From the NCBI RefSeq assembly GCF_025244705.1, contig NZ_CP104207.1, positions 3,410,001-3,474,000 of the forward strand: a stretch of 64,000 bases of DNA. Reading direction: 5' to 3'. Source of the DNA: Sphingopyxis sp. PET50. GTDB lineage: Bacteria > Pseudomonadota > Alphaproteobacteria > Sphingomonadales > Sphingomonadaceae. The translations under genes and the position numbers were made by a program. A model generated the notes under the pieces. It did no database searches. It had not been told where the DNA came from and saw only the letters and a program-made list of their open reading frames with translations. Shown here in pieces: positions 28,447 to 37,265 of the stretch (the stretch's first letter is position 1; every line of letters begins with the position of its first letter).

Positions 28447-29538
28447 TCACTGGTCGAACACGATCACCGACCGTGCGGCGTCGCCCTTCTTCATCGCTTC
28501 GAATCCTTCGTTGACCTTTTCGAGCGGGATCGTCTCGGCCACGATGGAGTCGAGATCGAGCAGCCCGCGCAGGTAGAAATCGACGAGGCGCGGGATATCG
28601 ACGGGGAAGCGGTTGCCGCCCATGATCGCGCCCTGCAATTTCTTGCCGCTGAGCAAATCCATCGCGCCGAGCCCGACCTTTTCGCTGAGCGGCATCATGC
28701 CCAGGATCGTCGCGGTGCCGCCGCGGCGCAGCGACGCGACCGCGAGGCTCGCCGAGGCGGGGCGCCCGACCGCCTCGATCGCATGGTCGACGCCGCCCTT
28801 CGAGATTTCGAGAATCTGCTTCGCGGCATCGTCGGCGAGCGCGTCGACGACGTCGGTCGCGCCCAGCTTCCTGGCGAGCTCGCGCTTTTCGGGAACCGGG
28901 TCGGCGGCAATGATCCGTCCGGCGCCCGCGATCTTCGCGGCGTTGATCGTCGCGAGCCCGACGCCGCCGCAACCGACGACCGCGACCGTCTCGCCCGGCG
29001 TCACCTTGCACGCGTTGAAGATCGTCCCCGCGCCCGTCGTCACCGCGCAGCCGATCACCGCCGCGCGGTCGAGCGGCATGTCGGGGTCGATCGCGACGCA
29101 CGCATGTTCGTGGACCAGCATCGTCTCAGCAAAGGCGCTGAGGTTGAGCATCTGGCCCACCGGCGACCCGTCGGGCCGCGTGATGCGCGGCGGCTGCCCC
29201 GCCGGGCGCCGCGTGTCGCCGCCCATGCACAGCGACATGCGGCCCGAGACGCAAAATTCGCAATGCCCGCAAAAGGCCGACAGGCAGGTGACGACCGCGT
29301 CGCCGACCTTCACCGTGCGCACCTCGCTGCCGACCGCCTCGACGATCCCCGCCGCCTCATGGCCGGGGATCGCGGGCAGCGGGTGCGGATAGGTGCCCTC
29401 GATGAAATGCAGGTCCGAATGGCACAGACCGCAGGCGGCGGTGCGGATGCGCACCTCGTGCGGGCCGCAATCGGCGATCTGGACGGTCTCGATCGACAGC
29501 GGCTGGCCGGCTTCGATCAGGATGGCGGCTTTGGTCAT
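28447..29538 (-). CDS. Zinc-dependent alcohol dehydrogenase (medium-chain family)
   Basis: 363 aa. Catalytic zinc ligands in CGLCHSDLH, GHEAAG and the later VIGCAV region; structural zinc cysteines in AFCGHCEFCVSGRMSLC; Rossmann motif VVGCGGVGLATINAAK. The pattern resembles class III-like and aryl/long-chain alcohol dehydrogenases. Lies among acyl-CoA dehydrogenases and SDRs and probably oxidises an alcohol feeding that pathway (inference). Flanked on both sides by family A palindromes, so its transcript may be processed separately from its neighbours. Confidence 0.92.
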   Translation of the reverse strand: MTKAAILIEAGQPLSIETVQIADCGPHEVRIRTAACGLCHSDLHFIEGTYPHPLPAIPGHEAAGIVEAVGSEVRTVKVGDAVVTCLSAFCGHCEFCVSGRMSLCMGGDTRRPAGQPPRITRPDGSPVGQMLNLSAFAETMLVHEHACVAIDPDMPLDRAAVIGCAVTTGAGTIFNACKVTPGETVAVVGCGGVGLATINAAKIAGAGRIIAADPVPEKRELARKLGATDVVDALADDAAKQILEISKGGVDHAIEAVGRPASASLAVASLRRGGTATILGMMPLSEKVGLGAMDLLSGKKLQGAIMGGNRFPVDIPRLVDFYLRGLLDLDSIVAETIPLEKVNEGFEAMKKGDAARSVIVFDQ

Positions 29539-29553
29539 GGACTGTCCTTTCAG

Positions 29554-29637
29554 GCCGTTCGCCCTGAGCCTGTCGAAGGGCCGTTCTTTCTTCGGGACAA
29601 GGAAGGACGGTGCTTCGACAAGCTCGGCACGAACGGG
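29554..29637. repeat. Intergenic palindromic repeat (family A)
   Basis: CGTTCGCCCTGAGCCTGTCG and TTCGACAAGCTCGGCACGAA arms in the 106-base gap between the acyl-CoA dehydrogenase and alcohol dehydrogenase genes. One position in the left arm differs from the other copies (GCCTGTCG for GCTTGTCG). Confidence 0.85.
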
Positions 29638-29644
29638 TTATGTC

Positions 29645-30934
29645 TTAGCGCGAAACCCCGATGTCGCCCGACGAAAAGCCGGGATCGCTCGCTTCGCTAT
29701 GCTTGGCGAATTCGATGCGCGCGACCGCGCGTTCGTGCACCTCGTCGGGCCCGTCGGCAAGCCGCAGCGTCCGTTGGTGCGCATAGGCCCTGGCAAGGCC
29801 GAAGTCTTCCGACACCCCGCCGCCGCCGTGCGCCTGGATCGCATCGTCGATGATCTTCAGCGCCATGCCCGGCGCCTGTACCTTGATCATCGCGATTTCG
29901 GCCGCCGCCGCCTTGTTGCCGACCTTGTCCATCATGTCGGCGGCCTTCAGGCACAGCAGGCGCGTCATTTCGATGTCGATCCGCGCGCGCGCCAGGCGAT
30001 GCTCCCAGATGCTGTATTCGGCGACCTTGCGGCCGAATGCGACGCGCGACTGCAGCCGCTTCGCCATCTTGCCGATCGCTTCCTCGGCGACGCCGATCGT
30101 GCGCATGCAGTGATGGATGCGGCCCGGCCCCAGACGGCCCTGCGCGATCTCGAAGCCGCGCCCCTCGCCGAGCAGCATCGCCTCCTCGGCATTGACGCGC
30201 ACATCCTTCAACTCGATTTCCATATGGCCGTGCGGCGCATCGTCATAACCGAAGACGGGCAGGTGGCGCTTGATGTGGATGCCCGGCGCATCCATCGGCA
30301 CCGCGAGCATCGACTGCTGCGCGTGGCGCTTGGCGCCGAAATCGGTCTTGCCCATCACGATCGCGACCTTGCAGCGCGGGTCGCCCGCGCCAGACGACCA
30401 CCATTTGGTGCCGTTTATGACATAGTCGTCGCCATCGCGCTCGATCCGCGTCTCGATATTGGTCGCGTCGGACGAGGCGACCGCGGGTTCGGTCATCAGG
30501 AAGGCCGAGCGGATCTCGCCGTTCATCAGCGGGCCGAGATATGTCTCCTTCTGCGCGCGCGTGCCGTAGCGGTGCAACACCTCCATGTTGCCGGTGTCGG
30601 GCGCCGAGCAGTTGAACACTTCGCTGGCAAAGCCGACGCGGCCCATTTCCTCGGCGCACAAGGCATATTCGAGGTTTGTGAGGCCCGGCCCCTCGAATTC
30701 GAACGTCTCGTCGACATGATGGTGCGCGCCGCTGCGCGGCGGCATGAACAGGTTCCAGATGCCGGCTTCCTTCGCCTCGGCCTTCAGATCCTCGACGACC
30801 TGGATGACCTTCCAGCGGTCGCCCGCCTTGTCCTGCTCGTCATAGGTGGGGACGGCCGGGCGGACCTTGCGGTCGATGAAGTCGCGCACGCGGTCGCGCC
30901 AATAGACCTGCCGGTCGGTGAGGTCGAAATCCAT
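29645..30934 (-). CDS. Acyl-CoA dehydrogenase (ACAD10/11-like)
   Basis: 429 aa. Core signatures: [40 protein letters not shown], and the C-terminal [21 protein letters not shown], where DGPDEVH replaces the usual EGT; this is the hallmark of the ACAD10/11 group and places the catalytic acid differently from short-chain enzymes. In animals an APH kinase domain and this ACAD occur on one protein; here the APH domain is fused to an SDR encoded nearby (26484), which supports a common pathway for 4-hydroxy or branched acyl-CoAs (inference). ATG 30934 follows AAGGGAAGGATG. Confidence 0.9.
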   Translation of the reverse strand: MDFDLTDRQVYWRDRVRDFIDRKVRPAVPTYDEQDKAGDRWKVIQVVEDLKAEAKEAGIWNLFMPPRSGAHHHVDETFEFEGPGLTNLEYALCAEEMGRVGFASEVFNCSAPDTGNMEVLHRYGTRAQKETYLGPLMNGEIRSAFLMTEPAVASSDATNIETRIERDGDDYVINGTKWWSSGAGDPRCKVAIVMGKTDFGAKRHAQQSMLAVPMDAPGIHIKRHLPVFGYDDAPHGHMEIELKDVRVNAEEAMLLGEGRGFEIAQGRLGPGRIHHCMRTIGVAEEAIGKMAKRLQSRVAFGRKVAEYSIWEHRLARARIDIEMTRLLCLKAADMMDKVGNKAAAAEIAMIKVQAPGMALKIIDDAIQAHGGGGVSEDFGLARAYAHQRTLRLADGPDEVHERAVARIEFAKHSEASDPGFSSGDIGVSR

Positions 30935-30949
30935 CTTCGCATCCTTCCC

Positions 30950-30965
30950 TTTACGTTTACGTAAG
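30950..30965. promoter_or_regulatory. Candidate operator upstream of the leftward catabolic genes
   Basis: TTTACGTTTACGTAAG contains the palindrome TTACGTAA and a repeated TTTACG half-site, 16 bases before the acyl-CoA dehydrogenase start. A similar TTGACGCTTGCGTAAAG lies at 33487-33503 before the other acyl-CoA dehydrogenase pair. The half-site spacing resembles sites described for acyl-CoA-catabolism regulators such as LiuR; this is from memory and unverified. Confidence 0.4.
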
Positions 30966-31045
30966 CCCATGGACCGATTCGGCCCCGCTTGCCAAGCCCT
31001 GCGGCCCGAAAATTACGCCTTTCCGTCGCGCGCCGTATTTTTCCG

Positions 31046-32507
31046 TTACGGATGCGGTCGCGCCGCTTCCGCCGCCGCCGCCAGTGCCGCCACCCGCGCT
31101 TCATGGTCGGCGCGCGAAATCGGAAAGCGCGAAATGAACCAGATGCTCGCGACCGCGAACAGGACGAGTACGCCCAGGAAATAGGTCGCCAGATTGTCGA
31201 GGATCGACTGGGCGATCTGTCCGGGCTGCGCCTGGGCGGGGAAATTGGCCGCACCGATGATCTGGCCGGTCAGGAACAGGCCGATGCCGGTCGCGCATTT
31301 CTGGACGAAGAAATAGGCCGAGAAGAAAATGCCCTCGGACCGCTCGCCCGTCTCTTCCTGCGACGCTTCGACGATATCGGACGCCATCGACTGCGCGAGC
31401 ATCATCGCCGCCACCGAAAAGGCGTTGGAGATGGTGACCAGCGTGAACAGCACCGGGATTAGGGCCGGATCGCCGTTGGCGGGGAAGAGGCCGGCGAAGC
31501 GCAGCAGATAGGGGGCGATGGCGAAGCCCAGCGCGAATATCCCCGCCGCCACCGCGCCGGTGCGCTTTTCCATCCGTTTCTGCAGCAGCCCGACGACCAG
31601 GAAGGCGCCGACGACCCCGACGAACAAGGTCGCCGAATAGGCGATGAACCCCGCCTGCGGCATCTGCCAGTAATAGGTGAGCAGATAGGCGGTGATCGAA
31701 AAGGTCAGCCCCTGGTTGACATAGGCAAAGACCGAACTGCCGAGCAGGACCAGAAAGGCCCTGTTCGACAGGATCGCCCGGATCTTGCGCAGGGTCGGAC
31801 CGAGCGGCAGGTGCGTCGGCGGCGCGGCATCGGGGTGGGCGAGGCGCCGGTGCGTGGTCCACGCCGACACGCTGGTCGCGAGGATCATCAGCACCGCGCC
31901 GGTCCAGCCATAGAGCTGATAGCCGTCGAGGTTGAGCTGGCCGACGGGATATTCTGCGCTGGGGACGAGGAAGAAACCGAAGGCCAGCGTCAGCATGACC
32001 AGCCCGCCCGCCCAGCCGAAGACGAAGCGCCAGCGCGTCAGCGAGGTTCGCTCGTCATAATCGCTCGACAGTGCCGGCACGACCGACAGCGCGGGGATTT
32101 CGTAGCAGGACACCGCGGCGCGCATCAGAAAGGCGAACAGCAGCAGATAGCCATAGAGCCATTGCTGGCCGAGCGCCGAGCGGGTGCCAGAGCATGATCC
32201 AGGCAAAGGCCATCGGCAGGATCGAGCCGTACATCCACGGATGCCTCTTGCCCCAGCGGCTGTGTGTCTTGTCGCTCCAGTAACCGACCATCGGGTCGAT
32301 GATCGCGTCCATGAACAGCGCCAGCAGCAGGACCAGGCCGACGATCCGCGCGTCGAGCCCCAGCACCTGGTTATAGAGCAGCATCAGCAGCGTGGCGAAG
32401 CCGTTGTCCTTCACGCCATAGGCGATCGACCCGAAGCCGTTGCCCAGCCTGATCCGCAGCGGCAGCTTTTCGGAGGGCGGAAGGGCGCTCGCCATGGCGG
32501 CGGTCAC
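31046..32507 (-). CDS. Cation symporter of the GPH family (MFS_2)
   Basis: About 486 aa, roughly twelve hydrophobic segments. The N-terminal half has the GPH signature LFMDAIIDPMVGYWSDKTHSR followed by WGKRHPW. Such transporters move sugars or organic acids with H+ or Na+; here it probably imports the substrate of the surrounding acyl-CoA pathway (inference). The frame breaks at 32175-32181 (GCCGAGC); GCCGGC restores MLWHPPALGQQWLYGYLLLF. GTG 32507 overlaps the SDR stop as GTGA; ATG 32495 is an alternative start. Confidence 0.85.
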
Positions 32508-33376
32508 GCCGGTGCTCCCGCCTTCGCCGCCTCCTCCATCGCGACCAGCGCGTCGAACATCCCCGGCGCTTCGGGGTCCCAGGCGTGGCGCTCGCCGATC
32601 GTCAGTCCGCCGTCGACCAGCATGTGCGTGCCGGTCATGAACGACGATTCCTCGCTGGCGAGGTAGGCGACGGCGTTGGCGATATCCTCGGGCTGGCCGC
32701 CGCGCGCCACCGGCTGCGCCGCGGCGCTCATCTGCGCGATCACCGCATTCGCCTGCGCCTTCATGGCAGCGGGCACCTCGAGCGACGCGGTGAAGATATT
32801 GGTGTTGATGAAGCCCGGGCAGATCGCGTTCACGCGGATGCCATATCGGGCGAGGTCGGTCGCCGCGACCTTGGTCAGGTGCAGCACCCCGGCCTTGGCG
32901 ACGGCATAGGCGGTCGGCGAATAGCCCGCGCCCAGCGCCGCGACGCTCGCGGTGTTGACGATGCTCGCGCCTCCCGAGCGGGTCGAGGGACGGCCCTTCA
33001 TATGCGGCGCGGCGTAGCGGATTCCCATCGCGACCGATTTCAGGATCAGGTCCATCGACCGGTCCCAGCCCTCGGGCGTGATCTCGTCGATCGGGGCGCG
33101 GTCGCCGCCCGCGGCGGCGTTGTTGAAGACGATGTCGATCCCGCCCGCCTTTGCCGCGGCGGTGTTCATCAGCGCCTCGATGTCGGCGGGCACGGTCACG
33201 TCGCAGCGGACGAAGTCGATCGTGCCGTTCGACTGTTCGGCGAGCGCGCGGCCGCCCGCCTCGTCGATGTCGGCGGCAAAGACATGCGCGCCCTCGGCGG
33301 CGAGCTTCAGCACCGCCGCCTTGCCGATGCCCGATGCCGCGCCGGTGACCACGGCGACCTTGCCTGCGAATCGCAT
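32504..33376 (-). CDS. Short-chain dehydrogenase/reductase (SDR)
   Basis: 290 aa classical SDR: TGAASGIG (residues 11-18), acidic FAADIDEAGG favouring NAD, NNAAAGG, catalytic serine in NTASVAALGAG with YAVAK, and VNAICPGFINT. It has a roughly 30-aa C-terminal extension ending EEAAKAGAPA. Overlaps the transporter start. It heads the leftward transporter transcript and is divergent from the acyl-CoA dehydrogenase at 33549, sharing a control region with a 16-base palindrome. Confidence 0.92.
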   Translation of the reverse strand: MRFAGKVAVVTGAASGIGKAAVLKLAAEGAHVFAADIDEAGGRALAEQSNGTIDFVRCDVTVPADIEALMNTAAAKAGGIDIVFNNAAAGGDRAPIDEITPEGWDRSMDLILKSVAMGIRYAAPHMKGRPSTRSGGASIVNTASVAALGAGYSPTAYAVAKAGVLHLTKVAATDLARYGIRVNAICPGFINTNIFTASLEVPAAMKAQANAVIAQMSAAAQPVARGGQPEDIANAVAYLASEESSFMTGTHMLVDGGLTIGERHAWDPEAPGMFDALVAMEEAAKAGAPA

Positions 33377-33450
33377 ATTCTCTGCTCCCGTTTTATTTTG
33401 CGACCCAGCTTAGGCGCGCAGCTAGGCGCGTCAACGGCGAGCAAATGGAC

Positions 33451-33466
33451 GCTACGGCGCCGTAGC
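33451..33466. promoter_or_regulatory. Perfect 16-base palindrome in a divergent control region
   Basis: GCTACGGCGCCGTAGC is fully self-complementary and lies between the divergent SDR (starting 33376) and acyl-CoA dehydrogenase (starting 33549). A palindrome of this length in a 172-base divergent spacer is a good candidate for a repressor site controlling both directions. No regulator gene adjoins it. Confidence 0.5.
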
Positions 33467-33486
33467 GGCAGGTCGGCGCGGCCAAG

Positions 33487-33503
33487 TTGACGCTTGCGTA
33501 AAG
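33487..33503. promoter_or_regulatory. Second copy of the TTNACG-N3-NCGTAA motif
   Basis: TTGACGCTTGCGTAAAG parallels the 30950-30965 site in half-sites and spacing. It could be a -35 element (TTGACG) overlapped by a regulator site for the rightward acyl-CoA dehydrogenase operon. Confidence 0.35.
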
Positions 33504-33548
33504 CAGCCGAATCCCCCTAGTTTGCGCGCCGGAAGAGGAGCCCCGACG

Positions 33549-34730
33549 ATGAGCGATCTTGACGCTTTCCGCGCCGACGTGCGCGCCTGGCTGGAAGCCA
33601 ATTGCCCCCCCGAAATGCGCGAACCCGTCCGCGACGAGGGCGACGTCTGCTGGGGCGGGCGCAAATGGGTGTTCAAGAACGGCGCGCAGAAGGCGTGGCT
33701 CGAAGCCTGCGTGGCGAAGGGCTATACCGTGCCCGACTGGCCGAAGCCCTATGGCGGGGCGGGGCTGAGCCCCGAAGAGACCAAGATCCTCAGGCAGGAA
33801 ATGAAGCGCATCAACGCGCGCTCGCCGCTCGACAGCTTCGGCATCTGGATGCTCGGCCCCGCGCTGCTGCAGTTCGGGACCGAAGAACAGAAGGTCCATT
33901 ATCTGAACCAGATCGCCCGCGGCGAAATCCGCTGGTGCCAGGGCTATTCGGAGCCCGGCTCGGGCAGCGACCTCGTCAGCTTGCAGACCTTCGGCGAGGA
34001 CAGGGGCGACCACTGGGTCGTCAACGGGTCGAAGATCTGGACCAGCTATGCCGACAAGGCCGACTGGATCTTCTGCCTCGTCCGCACCGACAAGGCGAAC
34101 AAATATCAGGGCATCACCTTCATGCTCTTCGACATGGAGAGCAAGGGCGTCACCACCAAGCCGATCCTCCTCATCTCGGGCAACTCGCCCTTCTGCGAAA
34201 CCTTCTTCGACGATGTCGAGGTGCCCAAGACGCAGTTCGTGGGACAGGTCAACCGCGGCTGGGACGTCGCCAAATATCTGCTCGGCCACGAGCGCGAGAT
34301 GATCTCGGGGGGCGGCGCGGGCGGCGACATGGTCAGCATCGGCGGCGCCTTCGCCAAGACATTCGGCAAGAACGCCGCGGGCGAACTCGACGACCCCATC
34401 CTGCGCGCCGAAATGGCGGCCTTCGACGTCGACGTCTTCGCGTACCGCGCGATGGGCGAGCGCTTCATGGACATGTGGAAGACCGGCCGCGCGCATCCGG
34501 CCAGCTCGAACATGATGAAATATGTCGGCACCGAACTCAACAAGCGCCGCCACGAGCTTGTCATGGCGGGCGGCGGCAGCGAAGCGCTCGAATGGGACAG
34601 CGAAGAGAGCAAGGGCGGCGCCCGCGCACGCACCTGGCTGCGCACCAAGGCCAATTCGATCGAAGGCGGGACGAGCGAAGTCATGCTCAACGTCATCGCC
34701 AAGCGGATCCTGGATTTGCCGGGGGCGTGA
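33549..34730 (+). CDS. Acyl-CoA dehydrogenase, catalytic-type subunit
   Basis: 393 aa. FAD/acyl-CoA motifs WCQGYSEPGSGSDLVSLQT and VNGSKIWTSYADKADWIF; catalytic glutamate region NSIEGGTSEVMLNVIAKRIL near the C-terminus. The sequence style (GYTVPDWPKPYGGAGLSPEE) is that of FadE-type enzymes acting on bulky acyl-CoAs such as steroid or terpenoid side chains. Followed by a second, diverged acyl-CoA dehydrogenase, as in heteromeric ACADs. ATG 33549 has GAAGAGGAG ahead of it. Substrate assignment is inference. Confidence 0.9.
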   Translation: MSDLDAFRADVRAWLEANCPPEMREPVRDEGDVCWGGRKWVFKNGAQKAWLEACVAKGYTVPDWPKPYGGAGLSPEETKILRQEMKRINARSPLDSFGIWMLGPALLQFGTEEQKVHYLNQIARGEIRWCQGYSEPGSGSDLVSLQTFGEDRGDHWVVNGSKIWTSYADKADWIFCLVRTDKANKYQGITFMLFDMESKGVTTKPILLISGNSPFCETFFDDVEVPKTQFVGQVNRGWDVAKYLLGHEREMISGGGAGGDMVSIGGAFAKTFGKNAAGELDDPILRAEMAAFDVDVFAYRAMGERFMDMWKTGRAHPASSNMMKYVGTELNKRRHELVMAGGGSEALEWDSEESKGGARARTWLRTKANSIEGGTSEVMLNVIAKRILDLPGA

Positions 34731-34737
34731 CATCAAT

Positions 34738-34873
34738 CGCCCCTCCCCTTCAGGGGAGGGGCAGTGAGACTTGGTCCGGCGACAGCCGGGCCTTAGTCGA
34801 GCGGGGTGGGGGCCATCGGCCTTGCGCAACCTCGACAGCCCCCACCCCAACCCCTCCCCTGAAGGGGAGGGGC
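34738..34873. repeat. Palindromic repeat pair (family E)
   Basis: CCCCTCCCCTTCAGGGGAGG and CCCCTCCCCTGAAGGGGAGG hairpins flank a spacer containing GGGGTGGGGGC and its complement GCCCCCACCCC. A nearly identical arrangement occurs at 36014-36147, one gene downstream. Confidence 0.8.
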
Positions 34874-34888
34874 TTTCGGAGAGACAAT

Positions 34889-36007
34889 ATGCCGCTTTAC
34901 CACAATGACGACCAGACGATGCTCAAAGACAGCGTCGCGCCCTTCGTCGCCGAACAGGCGCCGGTGTCGCATCTCCGCCAGCTTCGCGACAGCGCCGACG
35001 CCACCGGCTTCTCGCGCGAGCTCTGGGCCCAGTTCACCAAAATGGGCCTGCCCGGCATGCTCGTTCCCGAGGCGCACGGCGGGCTCGGCATGGGGCATAT
35101 CGAGGCGGGCATCGTGCTCGAGGAAATCGGCCGCAACCTGACCCCGTCGCCTTTCCTGTCGACCGGCGTCGGCGCGGTCGCCGCGCTGGCGAAGGCGGGC
35201 GGCACGCAGGCCGAGCGCTGGCTCCCCGCGATTGCGGGCGGCGAGGCGATCATCGCGCTCGCGATCGACGAGGGCGCCAAGCACCGCCCCGACCGTATCG
35301 CGACCAGCGCGACGCGCGCCGGCAACGGCTTCCGTCTCGACGGCAAGAAAAGCTTCGTGCTCCACGGCCATGTCGCCGACATGAGCATCGTCGCGGCGAA
35401 GACCGACGGCGGCATCACCCTGTTCGCGGTGCCCAAGGACGCGAAGGGGCTGACCGCCGACCCGCGACGCCTCGTTGATTCCAGCCTCGCGAGTCATGTC
35501 ACGCTCGACGGCGTCGAGGTCGATGCCGACGCGGTGATCGGCGAGGTCGACGCCGGCGGCGACATCCTCGACGCTTTGCTCGCGGCCACCCGCACCGGGG
35601 CCGCCGCCGAAATGGTCGGCGTCGGGCAGGGCGCGATGGACATGACCGTCACCTACCTCAAGGAACGCAAGCAGTTCGGCAAGCTGATCGGCGAGTTCCA
35701 GGGGCTCCAGCACCGCGCCGCACATCTCTACGGCGAGATGGAAGTCGCGCGCGCCACGGTGATGAAGGCGCAGCAATTGCTCGACGAGGGCAGCGAGGGC
35801 GCGAAGCTGATGGTCTCGGTCGCCAAGGCGAAGGCCGGCCGCGCCGCCAACCTCGCGGTGCGCGAAGGCGTGCAGATGCACGGCGGCATCGGCATGACCG
35901 ACGAATATGACATCGGCCTCTACATGAAACGCGACCGCGCGCTCGCCGAATATATGGGCGACGTGCATTACCACATCGACCAGGTCGCGCGGATGAACGG
36001 ATATTGA
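34889..36007 (+). CDS. Acyl-CoA dehydrogenase-like protein, possibly non-catalytic partner
   Basis: 372 aa with the ACAD fold (GMLVPEAHGGLGMGHIEAGI, YLKERKQFGKLIGEFQGLQH, QMHGGIGMTDEYDIGLYMKR). The region where active enzymes carry (Y/L)EGT-x-E reads ALAEYMGDVHYHIDQVARM, and no obvious catalytic glutamate is seen. The FAD-side loop also reads IIALAIDEGAKHRPDR instead of a TEPxxGSD motif. Together with the preceding intact ACAD it may form a heteromer in which only one subunit is catalytic, as described for actinobacterial FadE pairs. ATG 34889 lies just after a palindrome. Confidence 0.85.
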   Translation: MPLYHNDDQTMLKDSVAPFVAEQAPVSHLRQLRDSADATGFSRELWAQFTKMGLPGMLVPEAHGGLGMGHIEAGIVLEEIGRNLTPSPFLSTGVGAVAALAKAGGTQAERWLPAIAGGEAIIALAIDEGAKHRPDRIATSATRAGNGFRLDGKKSFVLHGHVADMSIVAAKTDGGITLFAVPKDAKGLTADPRRLVDSSLASHVTLDGVEVDADAVIGEVDAGGDILDALLAATRTGAAAEMVGVGQGAMDMTVTYLKERKQFGKLIGEFQGLQHRAAHLYGEMEVARATVMKAQQLLDEGSEGAKLMVSVAKAKAGRAANLAVREGVQMHGGIGMTDEYDIGLYMKRDRALAEYMGDVHYHIDQVARMNGY

Positions 36008-36013
36008 TCTGGT

Positions 36014-36147
36014 TACGCCCTCCCCTTCAGGGGAGGGCAGCGAGACTTGCCAGCTTGCTGGCTTAGTCGCAGCGGGTGGGGGCCAGAAGCCTTGCACTAC
36101 GCCGCGAGCCCCCACCCCAACCCCTCCCCTGAAGGGGAGGGGCTTTA
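36014..36147. repeat. Palindromic repeat pair (family E)
   Basis: Same structure as 34738-34873: CCCTCCCCTTCAGGGGAGGG on the left, CCCCTCCCCTGAAGGGGAGG on the right, with GCCAGCTTGCTGGC and GGGTGGGGGCC/CCCCCACCC in between. It ends directly before the AAAGGAG ribosome site of the next SDR. Confidence 0.8.
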
Positions 36148-36160
36148 AAGGAGCAGACTC

Positions 36161-36964
36161 ATGAACCTCCAAAACATGTTCGGCCTCGACGGCCGCATCG
36201 CGCTCGTCACCGGCGGCTCGCGCGGGATCGGCAAGATGATCGTCGAGGGCTTTCTCGCCGCAGGCGCGGCGCGCGTCTATATCTCGGCGCGCAAGAGTGC
36301 GCAGGTCGAGGAAGCGGTCGCCGATTTCGAAACGCGCTATCCGGGCAAGGTCGTCGGCCTGCCCGTCGATCTCGCGACCGTCGAGGGCTGCCGCGCGCTC
36401 GCCAAGGAACTCGAAGCGCGCGAGGAACGGCTCGACATTCTCGTCAACAATGCCGGCGCCGCCTGGGGCGAGCCGTTCGAGGGCTTCCCCGAGGCGGGCT
36501 GGGACAAGGTGATGGACATCAACGTCAAATCGCCCTTCTTCCTGACCCAGGCGCTGCACGGCCTGCTCAAGGCTGCGGGGACGCCCGAGCGTCCGGCGAA
36601 GGTGATCAACATCGGCTCGATCGACGGGATGCGCCTCAATCCCTGGGAAACCTACAGCTATCATGCGTCGAAGGCGGCGATCCTCTACCTCACGAAGCGC
36701 CTCGCGGCGCGGCTGGTGACCGACAACATCATCGTCACCGCGATCGCGCCGGGCGCCTTCCAGTCGGACATGAACAAGGCCGCGCGCGACCATGGCGACG
36801 CGGTCGCGAAGAGCATTCCGGTGAAGCGCATCGGCGTGCCCGAGGATATGGCGGGCGCCGCGATCTTCCTCGCATCGAAGGCGGGCGACTATGTCGTCGG
36901 CGAGACGATCGCGGTCGATGGCGGGCTGGTGCACGGCGACCTGAAGACCAGCATCGACGCGTAA
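36161..36964 (+). CDS. Short-chain dehydrogenase/reductase (SDR)
   Basis: 267 aa. TGGSRGIG (residues 17-24), YISARK marking NADP preference, NNAGAAWG, catalytic serine region INIGSIDGM, YHASK, and AIAPGAFQSDMNK. This resembles the SDR group that accompanies acyl-CoA dehydrogenase pairs (RhlG/FabG-like). AAAGGAG is nine bases before ATG 36161. Third gene of the rightward run after the two ACADs, each separated by palindromes. Probably a hydroxyacyl or ketoacyl oxidoreductase. Confidence 0.92.
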   Translation: MNLQNMFGLDGRIALVTGGSRGIGKMIVEGFLAAGAARVYISARKSAQVEEAVADFETRYPGKVVGLPVDLATVEGCRALAKELEAREERLDILVNNAGAAWGEPFEGFPEAGWDKVMDINVKSPFFLTQALHGLLKAAGTPERPAKVINIGSIDGMRLNPWETYSYHASKAAILYLTKRLAARLVTDNIIVTAIAPGAFQSDMNKAARDHGDAVAKSIPVKRIGVPEDMAGAAIFLASKAGDYVVGETIAVDGGLVHGDLKTSIDA

Positions 36965-37027
36965 CCCGGCGCTTCTTTTGTCGTCACCCCGGACTTGATC
37001 GGCGATTATTCCTTTCCGACAAGTAGG

Positions 37028-37101
37028 TGTTCCCCGGCGAAAGCCGGGGTCCAGATGGGGCAGCGCCATTCCTCGTGGACCCCGGCTTTCGCCGGGGAAC
37101 A
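37028..37101. repeat. Intergenic palindromic repeat (family C) in a 300-base gap
   Basis: Perfect 26-base arms (37028-37053 and 37076-37101; core CCCCGGCGAAAGCCGGGG). Further inverted pieces lie on both sides (GATCCGG/CCGGATC near 37140-37180). I see no gene between 36965 and 37265. Other copies lie at 37787-37863 and 58929-59014. Confidence 0.85.
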
Positions 37102-37265
37102 GGCTCTCTCCTTGTTCTGAGGGTATATACGCCGACCTGATCCGGGGTTCCGCTATGGACGTCGAAAAGCGGGATGCCGGATCAGGTCCGGCATGACGAG
37201 GAAGGGAAATTGACTCGCCGCGCGCCAAGGTGTATTACGCAACTAATGCACCAAGGAGAAGCCCC

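Noticed and set aside
36965-37265. A small RNA gene in the 300-base gap
   Set aside because: The strong hairpin there is one of three family C repeat copies, so it is better explained as a repeat than as a specific RNA gene.
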